44,289 nt of DNA from Chitinophagaceae bacterium (GTDB taxonomy: Bacteria; Bacteroidota; Bacteroidia; Chitinophagales; Chitinophagaceae), in assembly GCA_016786745.1 (NCBI GenBank), contig JAEUVS010000016.1, positions 1 through 44,289 on the forward strand. The letters run 5' to 3'. The first letter of the stretch is position 1; each line of letters opens with the position of its first letter. A model generated the notes under the pieces. That model made no database searches. It worked only from the letters and a program-made list of their open reading frames with translations, and was not told the DNA's origin. A program made the position numbers and the translations under genes. Positions 16,023-24,394 of this stretch are shown in pieces.

Positions 16023-17045
16023 ATGAGAATACTTGTTTTTAGTGCAAAGGAGTTCGAAATTTCTTACCTGAACAAAGCCAATCATATCCATTTTGATGTG
16101 GAATTTGCGAACAAGCAGTTAGACATTGAAACCGCCGCTCTTGCAAAAGGATTTAATTGCATTTCTATTTTTACGAACGACGATTGTTCCGCGGCTGTTC
16201 TGAATGAACTGCACCTTTTCGGAGTAAAATACATAGCCGTTCGCGCTGCGGGTTTCGATAATGTGGACATACACGAAGCTGGGCGCCTCGGTATGCATGT
16301 TGCGAACGTGCCGGAATATTCTCCTTATTCCATAGCAGAGCACGCAGTGGGAATGTTACTCACGCTCGTTCGTAAAATCACAACAGCTAACGAACAGGTG
16401 CATGCGAATAATTTTTCTCTCAATAACCTGGTTGGTTTCGATCTGCACGGAAAACGCGTAGGACTCATTGGCACAGGCAGGATAGGAAGCATCATGGCAA
16501 AGATCCTGCACGGATTCGGTTGTGAAATACTCGCCTATGATATAGCGCCTTCGCAGGATCTTTCAGAAAAGTACGGTGTGCGCTACTGTGCTCTGAACGA
16601 ACTTAGTCTCACATCCGATATTATTTCGATTCATACTCCGCTTAATGAACAAACACGCTATTTGCTCAACAAGAGTCTTTTCGCATCCATGAAAAAAGGT
16701 GTAATTATCATCAACACGGCTCGTGGCGGAGTGGTTAATACATCCGATCTCATTACCTATCTACGCAACGGTATAATCGCCGCCTATGGAATGGATGTAT
16801 ATGAAAAGGAAAAAGGAATATTCTTTTTTGATCACTCTTTAAAGGGCATTGCAGATCCTATGCTAAAAGAACTACTTTCCATGAAGAACGTACTCGTCAC
16901 TCCACACCAGGCATTTGCCACCAGGGAAGCCCTGATGAATATTGCCACCACTACTTTCTCAACGATACTCACGTGGAGCGCTGGCGTTCGGCCCGATAAT
17001 GAACTTACCCACGAACCGGTATTGTCACTTATGGGAAATAAATAA
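16023..17045 (+). CDS. D-lactate dehydrogenase-like 2-hydroxyacid dehydrogenase
   Basis: A 340-residue NAD-dependent D-2-hydroxyacid dehydrogenase resembling fermentative LdhA, which reduces pyruvate to D-lactate to regenerate NAD. The nucleotide fold has GTGRIG at residues 150-155. The catalytic triad is visible as R234 in NTARGGVV, an acidic residue in MDVYEKE (E261 or E263) and H295 in TPHQAF. It is the second gene of a USP operon driven by an Fnr-like box, which fits a fermentation role. Its last 21 nt overlap the convergent universal stress protein gene. Other 2-hydroxyacid substrates cannot be excluded. Confidence 0.85.
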   Translation: MRILVFSAKEFEISYLNKANHIHFDVEFANKQLDIETAALAKGFNCISIFTNDDCSAAVLNELHLFGVKYIAVRAAGFDNVDIHEAGRLGMHVANVPEYSPYSIAEHAVGMLLTLVRKITTANEQVHANNFSLNNLVGFDLHGKRVGLIGTGRIGSIMAKILHGFGCEILAYDIAPSQDLSEKYGVRYCALNELSLTSDIISIHTPLNEQTRYLLNKSLFASMKKGVIIINTARGGVVNTSDLITYLRNGIIAAYGMDVYEKEKGIFFFDHSLKGIADPMLKELLSMKNVLVTPHQAFATREALMNIATTTFSTILTWSAGVRPDNELTHEPVLSLMGNK

Positions 17046-17861
17046 AGGGAAGTTCAGCGACTTCATAATTGTATCTGCCATGCTGGGATTTATAAGTCGC
17101 GACAGGCCGCTACGGTTATAGGCTCCCATCACCACCAGGCAGTTGTGCACCTGTTCATTTAAAAACTTCATTATCTCTTCAGCCGGATTTCCGTTAGCTA
17201 TAGTATACTGAAGTCCGGGATAATACAATTTCAGCCACTCCTTCACATTGTGCCCTTCCGGAAGGGACGTGTCCTCACCTTTCGGTTTCACTGATAGCAG
17301 GTCAACCTGCATATTGATATCGGGCCCTGGCATTAGATACGCAAATTGTTTAATAGCGAATACCGAGGATGGCGTTCCATCGTACAAGAATATGGTTTTC
17401 TCAATTTTCCGATATAACGGGGGAACCAAAACAACCGGGCATTCTGTTCTTTCAAGCAGTGCAGTGATGAAGTTAGAAGGTGGACTTTGTAAAACCTGGG
17501 ATAGCGTTTCATTATTCTGAATAACCAGGACGTCTGCGTATCGTGTTTCTTTCAAAAGTTCCCTGATCGCGATGTTTTTGTTGCGATGGATGGAATACCG
17601 TAACCAATCAGTTTCGCACGCTTTACTAAACATTGATATCGCATTTTCTCTTAGATCCGCATCTCTTCTTCCGAGGTATGCGGCCGCTTCGTCAGGATCA
17701 TCCTCGTCAATCAGGTCAGTTACACTGTAACTATGATATTTTCGATCTTCCAGGAATGCTCCCACTAACAAAGCATTATACTTCTTCGCCAGTTCTATCG
17801 CATAGGCTGTTGTGCTTTCAGAATATTTCAAGCCATCGAAAGCGGCAATAATTTTTCTCAT
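17025..17861 (-). CDS. Universal stress protein, two-domain
   Basis: A 278-residue tandem universal stress protein with domain starts MRKIIAAFDGLKYSES and IFLYDGTPSSVFAIKQF, ending VVMGAYNRS...LFISHK. It shares the paralog signatures of the other two USPs here. The ATG overlaps the stop codon of the upstream broken outer-membrane-type gene in an ATGA, so it may depend on translation of that gene; the internal stop there could reduce its expression. Its 3' end overlaps the dehydrogenase gene on the other strand by 21 nt. Confidence 0.88.
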   Translation of the reverse strand: MRKIIAAFDGLKYSESTTAYAIELAKKYNALLVGAFLEDRKYHSYSVTDLIDEDDPDEAAAYLGRRDADLRENAISMFSKACETDWLRYSIHRNKNIAIRELLKETRYADVLVIQNNETLSQVLQSPPSNFITALLERTECPVVLVPPLYRKIEKTIFLYDGTPSSVFAIKQFAYLMPGPDINMQVDLLSVKPKGEDTSLPEGHNVKEWLKLYYPGLQYTIANGNPAEEIMKFLNEQVHNCLVVMGAYNRSGLSRLINPSMADTIMKSLNFPLFISHK

Positions 17862-18538
17862 AGTGATACATTATTTTTTCCAGGTGAATAATATCCTATT
17901 CCCAATGCGATTGAAAAGTACCAACCACTATTAGCAAAAAGTTGTTTGGTCAGGTTCGAACCCGATAATCTTTTCCATTTATCGGATCGTGTAGAAAATC
18001 TGTATCCCGTTCTGAATCCCACCGGTAATATTCCAGTTGTGGGTTCATTTCTAAAACGATATATAATTACATCTCCATTGACCCCGAAATCGATTGACGG
18101 CGTAACGAGATGAATAGAATGAAGTTCAGTTTTGGCCGCATCTTTCTTTTTGTAGGTGTTTACGAAGATACCGGACAGGCCAGCGCCGACAGAGGGATAA
18201 GCAAGTAAATTTCTTGTTTCAAAAACTACAATACCTCCCCTTCCAATCAAGGTTCCGGCAAAGGGTTCGGCGTAATTGTCGCCGGTGCCGACCGGCCCAT
18301 GTGCCATAATAGACATGTCGCCCGCTAAAATCAAGCCATTTAGCTTGTACTCAAACTCACCCCCGATTCAGTAATAAGCATTTGAGAAGCCAGAAACGTT
18401 TGACACAACGTTTGGCAAGACCGATCCCGAGTTTTCAACATTAACAACTCCAAGTCGCAGGTAACCCGCATATGACCTGGACTGCCCATTAACAGTTGAA
18501 CAAGCAATCAGCAGCGATATAAAATAAAGCTTTGTCAT
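17858..18538 (-). pseudogene. Outer-membrane beta-barrel-type gene interrupted by one TGA
   Basis: Two same-frame open stretches (18538 to 18368 and 18367 to 17858) are separated only by a TGA at 18370-18368. The protein reads through smoothly: signal peptide MTKLYFISLLIACSTVNGQ, then SNAYY, the stop, IGGEFEYKLNG and alternating beta-barrel-like strands to a closing IALGIGYYSPG. A GGA-to-TGA change is the simplest cause, since Gly fits the position. Total length would be about 226 residues. It is upstream of and overlaps a USP gene by 4 nt. It could be a true pseudogene, a sequencing error or a programmed stop; I favour mutation or error. I do not recognise a named family. Confidence 0.75.
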
Positions 18539-18558
18539 TTGGATCTGTTTTGCCTTTG

Positions 18559-18697
18559 TGAAAATAGACCGGGCACACCTGAATCGGGATGATAACATAT
18601 GCGATGCCGGCTGATTGTAATCAACATTTCCAGTGAGTACAATCAACAGGGTGTCGCTCCGGATCATAGTCAGTGACAAAATGAAAAGCCACTTTTG
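18559..18697. promoter_or_regulatory. Fnr-like box shared by divergent USP operons
   Basis: The box TGATTGTAATCA (18612-18623) lies between a minus-strand operon starting at 18538 and a USP gene starting at 18717. On the minus strand TATTTTCA (18566 to 18559) begins 51.5 nt from the centre. On the plus strand CACTTTTG (18690-18697) begins 72.5 nt from it, two turns further. Both distances suit an upstream-bound activator. Confidence 0.55.
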
Positions 18698-18716
18698 GCC
18701 CTTAAAGTCAATCACC

Positions 18717-19544
18717 ATGGAACGAATACTTGTTCTTGTAAATGGATCCGGCCCTGAGAGGGCAACGATGGAGTTTGCGTGTTACATTGCTAATCTCACA
18801 CACTCGAGGTTGATTGGATTATTTCTCGATGCTGAACCGAAAAATCAAACTCGCGCCTCCAATATTCGCGGATCAAAGAAAGAAGCCGTTGTAAATACCG
18901 TTAAACTTGCCGACAGGCGCAAACACTTGGATGATTCGAAACTTAGCTTTCAAATGTTTTGCGATAATCACCAGCTTAACTGCAAGCCCGACGTTATTGA
19001 ATTAACAAATCCGGAAGAAATTTATCTGCAATCAAGATTTGCTGATCTTATGATAATTACGGCGGATGCAGAAGTTGTTTCAGAAGATGAAGATATTCCG
19101 AGTGAACTCGCCACTACCGTTCTGAAGAATGCTGAGTGCCCGGTTTTCATTGCACCACTTACATTTAAAGAGATGAATGAAATTGTTTTTACGTATGATG
19201 GCTCACCGTCTTCCGTATTTGCAATTAAACAATTCACACACCTGTTTCCTAATTTATCAGAGCTTCCGGTTACGTTTTTAGAAGTAAATAAAGATGGTTC
19301 GGGCGACATTCGCTATAAAGAATCTATCACAGAATATCTCGCGGATCATTACAAATACGTAAATGAAATGGTTCTTAGAGGCCGGCCTGAAAATGAACTG
19401 TTCTCATACTTCCTGGAAAAGAAAGAAGTAATCGTAGTGATGGGATCATTCGGAAGGATGCTTATTTCTTCAATTTTTCATAGAAGCACCGCAACGCTGC
19501 TGCTGAAAACAACCAGCCTGCCGGTTTTTATTTCACATCAATAA
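18717..19544 (+). CDS. Universal stress protein, two-domain
   Basis: A 275-residue tandem universal stress protein. It begins MERILVLVNGSGPERATMEFA, has the second-domain start IVFTYDGSPSSVFAIKQF and ends VVMGSFGRM...VFISHQ. The ATG was chosen because the USP fold starts there; the open frame extends to 18633 but would include the promoter. It is monocistronic, convergent with the small paralogous gene at 19586. It diverges from the broken outer-membrane-type gene and shares an Fnr-like box with it. Confidence 0.88.
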   Translation: MERILVLVNGSGPERATMEFACYIANLTHSRLIGLFLDAEPKNQTRASNIRGSKKEAVVNTVKLADRRKHLDDSKLSFQMFCDNHQLNCKPDVIELTNPEEIYLQSRFADLMIITADAEVVSEDEDIPSELATTVLKNAECPVFIAPLTFKEMNEIVFTYDGSPSSVFAIKQFTHLFPNLSELPVTFLEVNKDGSGDIRYKESITEYLADHYKYVNEMVLRGRPENELFSYFLEKKEVIVVMGSFGRMLISSIFHRSTATLLLKTTSLPVFISHQ

Positions 19545-19585
19545 TTCAGTAGAACGTAATACGACTAATATTCAGACAGGTAAAA

Positions 19586-19960
19586 TCAGAGCAGAACCCT
19601 GTTTAATTCCCGGGAGGCCTTTTGCATCAGGGATTTAATTGTCATGTTATCGGAACTCCCGGTTTGAATCCATCTTCCTCCTGATTTGTAGCATATCTGC
19701 ACATTGAGACCAAATTTCGTTTGAAATTTCTTTTCAATCTCTCCAATCTTATTCCATGATTTCATTTCAATAGTACCAGGATAGTGAATATTCCGGATGT
19801 CTGAAATCGCAGCATCTTTACGTATGATCTGGTGCTCGGGACAAATTTCTTCCCACCCATGCCTCGCTTTGCAAAACTCAAGTTTAAGCAGCGGATAGCA
19901 AAGCGAAAATCTGTCCTGCAGATCGCCTATCGTTTTTGAATCATCTATTTCGAGTATCAT
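19586..19960 (-). CDS. Small two-repeat protein, unknown (paralog of 24388-24807)
   Basis: A 124-residue cytoplasmic protein I do not recognise. It consists of two similar halves: IGDLQDRFSLCYPLLKLEF in the first and IGEIEKKFQTKFGLNVQI in the second, each preceded by a short strand-like segment and the second followed by GGRWIQT. The same unit, also in two copies, makes up the protein from 24388-24807. The promoter has the best consensus match in the window (TGATTTCAATCA with TAGCTTTG), so it is very likely part of the regulon. A beta-grasp-like fold is a guess. Confidence 0.7.
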   Translation of the reverse strand: MILEIDDSKTIGDLQDRFSLCYPLLKLEFCKARHGWEEICPEHQIIRKDAAISDIRNIHYPGTIEMKSWNKIGEIEKKFQTKFGLNVQICYKSGGRWIQTGSSDNMTIKSLMQKASRELNRVLL

Positions 19961-19981
19961 AAAAATGTGCGTTTAAAAAAT

Positions 19982-20024
19982 CAAAGCTATTTTGCACACG
20001 ATACCCGGTGTATGATTTCAATCA
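19982..20024 (-). promoter_or_regulatory. Fnr-like box with perfect -7 element
   Basis: The box TGATTTCAATCA spans 20013-20024. On the minus strand TAGCTTTG (19989 to 19982) is an exact TAnnTTTG and begins 29.5 nt from the box centre. The gene starts at 19960. Confidence 0.8.
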
Positions 20025-20136
20025 GGAGACAAACAAATGTTTATCAACGATCCGGTCCTCCACCAGTAAATGGAACCTGAAAAAACGCTGGATCGACTTT
20101 TTTGCCGCTACGGTAAAATTTTCCGGATAATACATG

Positions 20137-20161
20137 ACAAAAACCCGCTCAATGAGCGGGT
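20137..20161 (-). terminator. Intrinsic terminator of hsp20
   Basis: ACCCGCTCA (20143-20151) pairs with TGAGCGGGT (20153-20161). Read on the minus strand the hairpin is followed by a run of T (20143 down to 20139). It lies 27 nt past the Hsp20 stop codon. Confidence 0.8.
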
Positions 20162-20188
20162 CTCCCTGTTTGTCACTCACCCTTATCG

Positions 20189-20638
20189 CTATTTTATAGC
20201 GATATGTTTTGAAATGGTTTTTCCTTTCGCCTCTTCTTTCTTAGGCAAAGAGATTTTCAGGATTCCATCTTCGTAGGCCGCTTCAATTTTGTCTTGCTTA
20301 ACATCTTCGGGCAGAGAAAAGCTTCTGCTGAATGAGGAATAAGAATACTCCCTGCGGGTGTACTGTTCGTCTTTATCCTCTTTCTTTTCTTCTTTTTCGC
20401 TGCTGATCGTAAGCATGTTGCCCTCTACGTCAATTTCGAAATCTGATTTCTTCATGCCAGGAGCGGCAAGGCTAAGCTTATACTCGTCATGATTCTCGAT
20501 AACGTTCACTGCAGGAACAGTCAGCGGCTTGCTGAGCATTCCACCGCCGTTTGTAAACCACTCGTTCCATGGTTTGAAAAAATCATCAAATACTGAAGGA
20601 AACCGGCCGGTTGTTTTCACCAAAGATTTTGTTGACAT
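20189..20638 (-). CDS. Small heat shock protein Hsp20
   Basis: A 149-residue alpha-crystallin-type chaperone that holds unfolding proteins in large oligomers. The conserved AAPGMKKSDFEI start and the YEDGILKISLPKK end of the alpha-crystallin domain are present, with an I-x-I type tail (HIAIK). A terminator follows. Its promoter has TGACCGCAATCG, one base off the regulon box, with a -7 element at the standard spacing. It is divergent from the P-type ATPase. In DosR-type hypoxia regulons an Hsp20 is also a leading member, which supports the reading but is analogy. Confidence 0.92.
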   Translation of the reverse strand: MSTKSLVKTTGRFPSVFDDFFKPWNEWFTNGGGMLSKPLTVPAVNVIENHDEYKLSLAAPGMKKSDFEIDVEGNMLTISSEKEEKKEDKDEQYTRREYSYSSFSRSFSLPEDVKQDKIEAAYEDGILKISLPKKEEAKGKTISKHIAIK

Positions 20639-20670
20639 AATATATTGTTTTTATTGTTAGAAATATGCAG

Positions 20671-20713
20671 GCAAATTATTTTGAACACAGGGGTATGACA
20701 ACGATTGCGGTCA
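20671..20713 (-). promoter_or_regulatory. Near-consensus Fnr-like box and -7 element of hsp20
   Basis: Read on the minus strand, TGACCGCAATCG (20713 to 20702) differs from TGAY-N4-RTCA only in the last base. TAATTTGC (20678 to 20671) starts 29.5 nt from the centre, in the same register as TAATTTGA at the 4926 promoter. Confidence 0.55.
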
Positions 20714-20811
20714 ACAGGAAACCTGAGAATGCTCAATCCCTGTTCTCCTGTTTGGTCGGTATTTTGCCGGTCATCCAATTCCTCTACTTTTACTATGCTT
20801 AACATTAAAAC

Positions 20812-23307
20812 ATGGGCATTACCGCTGTAGAAAGTGCCGCACTACCCGGCTTATCAGATGAGCAAGTGCTCATCAACAGAAATACACATGGACGTAATTC
20901 TATCAGTGACAGTAATGAAAACCAATCGCTGGCTCTCCTTAAGGGGATCGTACTTGAGCCCATGTTTGTTTTATTACTCATTACGAGCCTTATCTACCTG
21001 GTAGCCGGAAATTTCCGGGATGCCATTTTCGTTTTGTTCGGACTTATACTTGTTTCGGGAATATCTTTTATACAGGAAAGAAAAAGTAAAATCGCTATCA
21101 ATTCAATCCGTTCATCTTCCGCACCAAAGGTCGCGGTAATACGAAACGGGCGGCGTGTCCGCGTCCCTTCAGATGACATCGTAGTAAATGACATCATGAT
21201 GATAAACGAGGGAGATATTGTTGAAGCAGATGGAATAATAATGTCCTGTAACGACTTATCGGCAAATGAGGCAATACTTACAGGCGAATCATGGCCTATA
21301 AGTAAGGATACGGTCAGCAGCAACCTCATTTATAAGGGAACGATGGTGCTTTCCGGTTCTGCTATTGTGAACGTAACAGCTGTGGGGCCGGTAACGCGGT
21401 TCGGACAAATAAAACGACTGGTTCGTGAACAAAAACCTCCTAAAACGGCTCTTCAGCTGCAGCTGGCTAACTTTTTAAAGTTCATGCTGATGTTTGGTGG
21501 ATTGGCTTTTGTGCTGGTATTTGTTTACAATTTAGTTTTATCAGGCAGTTTCATAAGCGCACTACTCACCGGGCTTACTTTAGCCATGAGTATCTTTCCC
21601 GAAGAAATTCCCGTTGCTGTAGCTACTTTCCAGGCTTTAGGCGCCTTCAAGCTTCTAAAGAAAAATGTGATTGTCAAAGAACCCCGTTTTGTCGAAACAC
21701 TTGGTTCCGCCACAACAATCTGTGTGGACAAGACAGGTACTCTCACGCAAAATCTTATGACAATTGCATTTGTTTATGACGCAGAATCACGGAAACTGAT
21801 AGCATCTGAAGACAAAGCAAACCTACCTGAACATTTAGTGGAGACCGCGATGTGGGCGAGTGAGCGCCAACCATTCGACCCAATGGAAAAGTCGATTCAT
21901 AAATTATATGAACTCGTGTGTAAAAAGGACCTGCGTTCAATTTACCGGCAGGTACATGAATACCCCTTAAGCGGCCATCCCCCAATTATGACCCATATTC
22001 AATCTGGAAATAGTGGCGACATAATTATCGCTGCAAAAGGGGCACCTGAGGCATTGATCAGGCAGAGTCGCTTAACAGATGAGCACAAAAAGGTCCATCT
22101 CTCGCAGGCAGCGGAACTTGCTAAAAAAGGTTACAGAGTTTTAGGTGTGGGTGCCGGGGAACCTCATAGTAAGTGGCCTGAAAAACAGGAGGACTTCATT
22201 TTCGATTTTTATGGATTTCTTGCCTTTTTTGATCCACCGAAACAAAACATCCCAGACACGGTTCGGGCTTTTACGAGGGCAGGAATAAAAGTAAAAATGA
22301 TAACAGGCGATTACCCTGAAACTTCTATGGCGGTTGCAAGAAACGTTAATTTGTCAAACCCAAACGAGGTTCTTACTGGCGTGCAGGTAATAAATATGCC
22401 CGGTTTCGAATTAAGGCACAAAGTAACCTATGTTGATGTGTTCGCCCGTATGAACCCTGAAGCAAAGGTTAAAGTAATACAGGCATTGATTGATAACGGG
22501 GAGATGGTGGCCATGACAGGCGACGGGGTTAACGATGGTCCATCGCTAAAGGCAGCTCATATAGGTGTGGCTATGGGTCTGCGGGGCAGTGAAGTGGCGA
22601 AAAATGCAGCAGCAATTATCATCACAGATGATGACGTAGCCAGGATGCTTGGTGCGATAGAAATGGGAAGAAAGATATACGACAACCTGCAGAAAGCGAT
22701 CCGGTATATTGTTTCTATTCATATCCCTATTATACTTATCGTAGTTTTACCTTTACTGTTAAATTGGAAATATAGCACAATCTTCACCCCTGTTCACGTA
22801 ATTTTTTTAGAATTAATTATGGGACCAACCTGTTCGATCATTTACGAAAATGAGCCGGTGGAACCGGGAATATTGGAAAGACCACCACGTGCGGCAAGCA
22901 ACAAATTTCTTTCTCTGCGACAATTGTTTTTAACCACCATGCAGGGGCTCGCAATTACGGCAGGATGTCTTGGCCTGGGATATTGGTATTTGAAGATGGG
23001 ACGCAGCGAAGATTCAACAAGGACTATCGTCTTTATCACACTCTTATTTTCAAATTTATTTCTCACGCTGGTTAACCGGTCATTTGTAAAGCCGGTTACT
23101 GAAACTATTAAATACAAAAATAAACTCATGACCCTGTTGCTCTCAGGCACGCTCGTAATTATAGCAGTAATTCTGTTTTTCGGACCGGCAACTACAATCT
23201 TCGAACTCTCACCTCCATCGGTAATTGAAGTGGGCGTATCGGTTATTGTAGCGTTTGCAGTAACTGCATGGATCGAACCTTTTAAAATGCTTAAACAAAC
23301 GCGCTGA
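20812..23307 (+). CDS. P-type cation-transporting ATPase (P2, calcium-pump-like)
   Basis: An 831-residue ion pump. In order it shows the N-terminal cation-ATPase domain, the TGES actuator motif near residue 158, the M4 ion-site motif PEEIPV at 263-268, the phosphorylation site DKTGT with D306, MITGDYPE in the hinge region, GDGVND near 570 and C-terminal helices. PEEIP replaces the PEGLP of SERCA-type calcium pumps, so the ion may be Ca, Mg or another cation. It is divergent from hsp20. TACTTTTA at 20785-20792 is a possible -7 element; no consensus box is in phase with it. In DosR regulons a P-type ATPase (CtpF) is also a member. Confidence 0.9.
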   Translation: MGITAVESAALPGLSDEQVLINRNTHGRNSISDSNENQSLALLKGIVLEPMFVLLLITSLIYLVAGNFRDAIFVLFGLILVSGISFIQERKSKIAINSIRSSSAPKVAVIRNGRRVRVPSDDIVVNDIMMINEGDIVEADGIIMSCNDLSANEAILTGESWPISKDTVSSNLIYKGTMVLSGSAIVNVTAVGPVTRFGQIKRLVREQKPPKTALQLQLANFLKFMLMFGGLAFVLVFVYNLVLSGSFISALLTGLTLAMSIFPEEIPVAVATFQALGAFKLLKKNVIVKEPRFVETLGSATTICVDKTGTLTQNLMTIAFVYDAESRKLIASEDKANLPEHLVETAMWASERQPFDPMEKSIHKLYELVCKKDLRSIYRQVHEYPLSGHPPIMTHIQSGNSGDIIIAAKGAPEALIRQSRLTDEHKKVHLSQAAELAKKGYRVLGVGAGEPHSKWPEKQEDFIFDFYGFLAFFDPPKQNIPDTVRAFTRAGIKVKMITGDYPETSMAVARNVNLSNPNEVLTGVQVINMPGFELRHKVTYVDVFARMNPEAKVKVIQALIDNGEMVAMTGDGVNDGPSLKAAHIGVAMGLRGSEVAKNAAAIIITDDDVARMLGAIEMGRKIYDNLQKAIRYIVSIHIPIILIVVLPLLLNWKYSTIFTPVHVIFLELIMGPTCSIIYENEPVEPGILERPPRAASNKFLSLRQLFLTTMQGLAITAGCLGLGYWYLKMGRSEDSTRTIVFITLLFSNLFLTLVNRSFVKPVTETIKYKNKLMTLLLSGTLVIIAVILFFGPATTIFELSPPSVIEVGVSVIVAFAVTAWIEPFKMLKQTR

Positions 23308-23338
23308 CAAGAATCAATCGAAAACTTAAACTCTTACT

Positions 23339-24394
23339 ATGAACACCATCCTTGTTATTGAAGATAACAACGAAATAAGGGAAAATACCGCAGAAATTCT
23401 GCAACTGGCGGGTTATAAGACGTTTACCGCTGAAAACGGAAAAACAGGAGTGGAAACAGCTTTGCGTGAAACCCCGGATCTTATTGTATGCGATATTATG
23501 ATGCCCGTTCTTGACGGATACGGTGTGTTGCACCTGCTCAACAAAAATGATACTACAAAAAACATCCCGTTTATTTTCTTAAGCGCAAAGAGTGAACGTA
23601 CCGACCTCCGGAAAGGAATGGAGATGGGTGCAGACGACTATATCACCAAGCCGTTCGAAGAAATAGAACTGCTTAATGCCATTGAGGTCAGGTTAAAGAA
23701 AAAATCGGTGCTCAACCAGGAATATGCAAACAATGCGTCTGGCGTAGGAAATTTTTTACACGATTTAAAAGAAACGGGGCTTGTCAACCATTTAAAGGAC
23801 CAATATGACATTGTAAAATATTCCAAAAAACAATTCCTTTACCAGGAAAGCAACCGTCCACGTTTTGTGTACTTCGTGGTAAAGGGAAAGTTAAAAAGTA
23901 TAAAAATTCACGAAGACGGCAAGGAATATATCCAGGAATTGTTTGGAGAAGGAGATTTTATTGGTCATCTCCCTATTATCGAAGACCGGAACTATGATGA
24001 AAGCGTAATTGTTTTAGAAAATGCCGAAGTTTTACAATTGCCAAAAGAAGACTTCATGCAAATGATGAACGCGGAGCCGGCCGTGTTGCAGAAATTCGTC
24101 AGGCTCATGACAAAAAATATCCGGGAAAAAGAAGAACGCCTTCTCACACTTGCATACAGTTCGCTACGTAAGCGCGTAGCAAAAGCGCTTTTAGACATAG
24201 ACGCGAAGTATAATAAAGACTCCGGCGCAAACGCAATTGATATTTCGCGCGATGATATTGCCCACTACGTAGGAACAGCAACCGAATCGCTTATCCGCAC
24301 GCTTAGCGATTTCAAACAGGAAAAGCTCGTGAATATCATCGACGGACGGATCAGTATTGCCAATCGCGACAAACTCCGAAATCTTATCTATTGA
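23339..24394 (+). CDS. Response regulator fused to a Crp/Fnr-type module
   Basis: A 351-residue protein. The N-terminal receiver domain (1-120) has acidic E8-D9, the phosphoacceptor D52 in CDIMMP and K104 in ITKPF. A linker leads to a cyclic-nucleotide-type sensor domain (about 145-260) and a C-terminal Crp-type winged helix (about 290-345), whose recognition helix TATESLIRTL has E but lacks the SR pair of Fnr-type readers. This joins two-component input to Crp-type output. No histidine kinase gene is seen in the window. It starts 31 nt after the pump gene. It is an alternative, less likely, reader of the regulon box. Confidence 0.9.
   Translation: MNTILVIEDNNEIRENTAEILQLAGYKTFTAENGKTGVETALRETPDLIVCDIMMPVLDGYGVLHLLNKNDTTKNIPFIFLSAKSERTDLRKGMEMGADDYITKPFEEIELLNAIEVRLKKKSVLNQEYANNASGVGNFLHDLKETGLVNHLKDQYDIVKYSKKQFLYQESNRPRFVYFVVKGKLKSIKIHEDGKEYIQELFGEGDFIGHLPIIEDRNYDESVIVLENAEVLQLPKEDFMQMMNAEPAVLQKFVRLMTKNIREKEERLLTLAYSSLRKRVAKALLDIDAKYNKDSGANAIDISRDDIAHYVGTATESLIRTLSDFKQEKLVNIIDGRISIANRDKLRNLIY

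Noticed and set aside
20694..20713. TGAC-N10-GTCA arrangement in front of the P-type ATPase
   Set aside because: The half-site spacing is 10 instead of 4. The minus-strand reading as a near-consensus hsp20 box fits better.
23305..23316. TGACAAGAATCA, a match to the regulon box before the response regulator
   Set aside because: It includes the stop codon of the pump gene, and the -7 position at the usual spacing would fall on the start codon at 23339. Probably chance.
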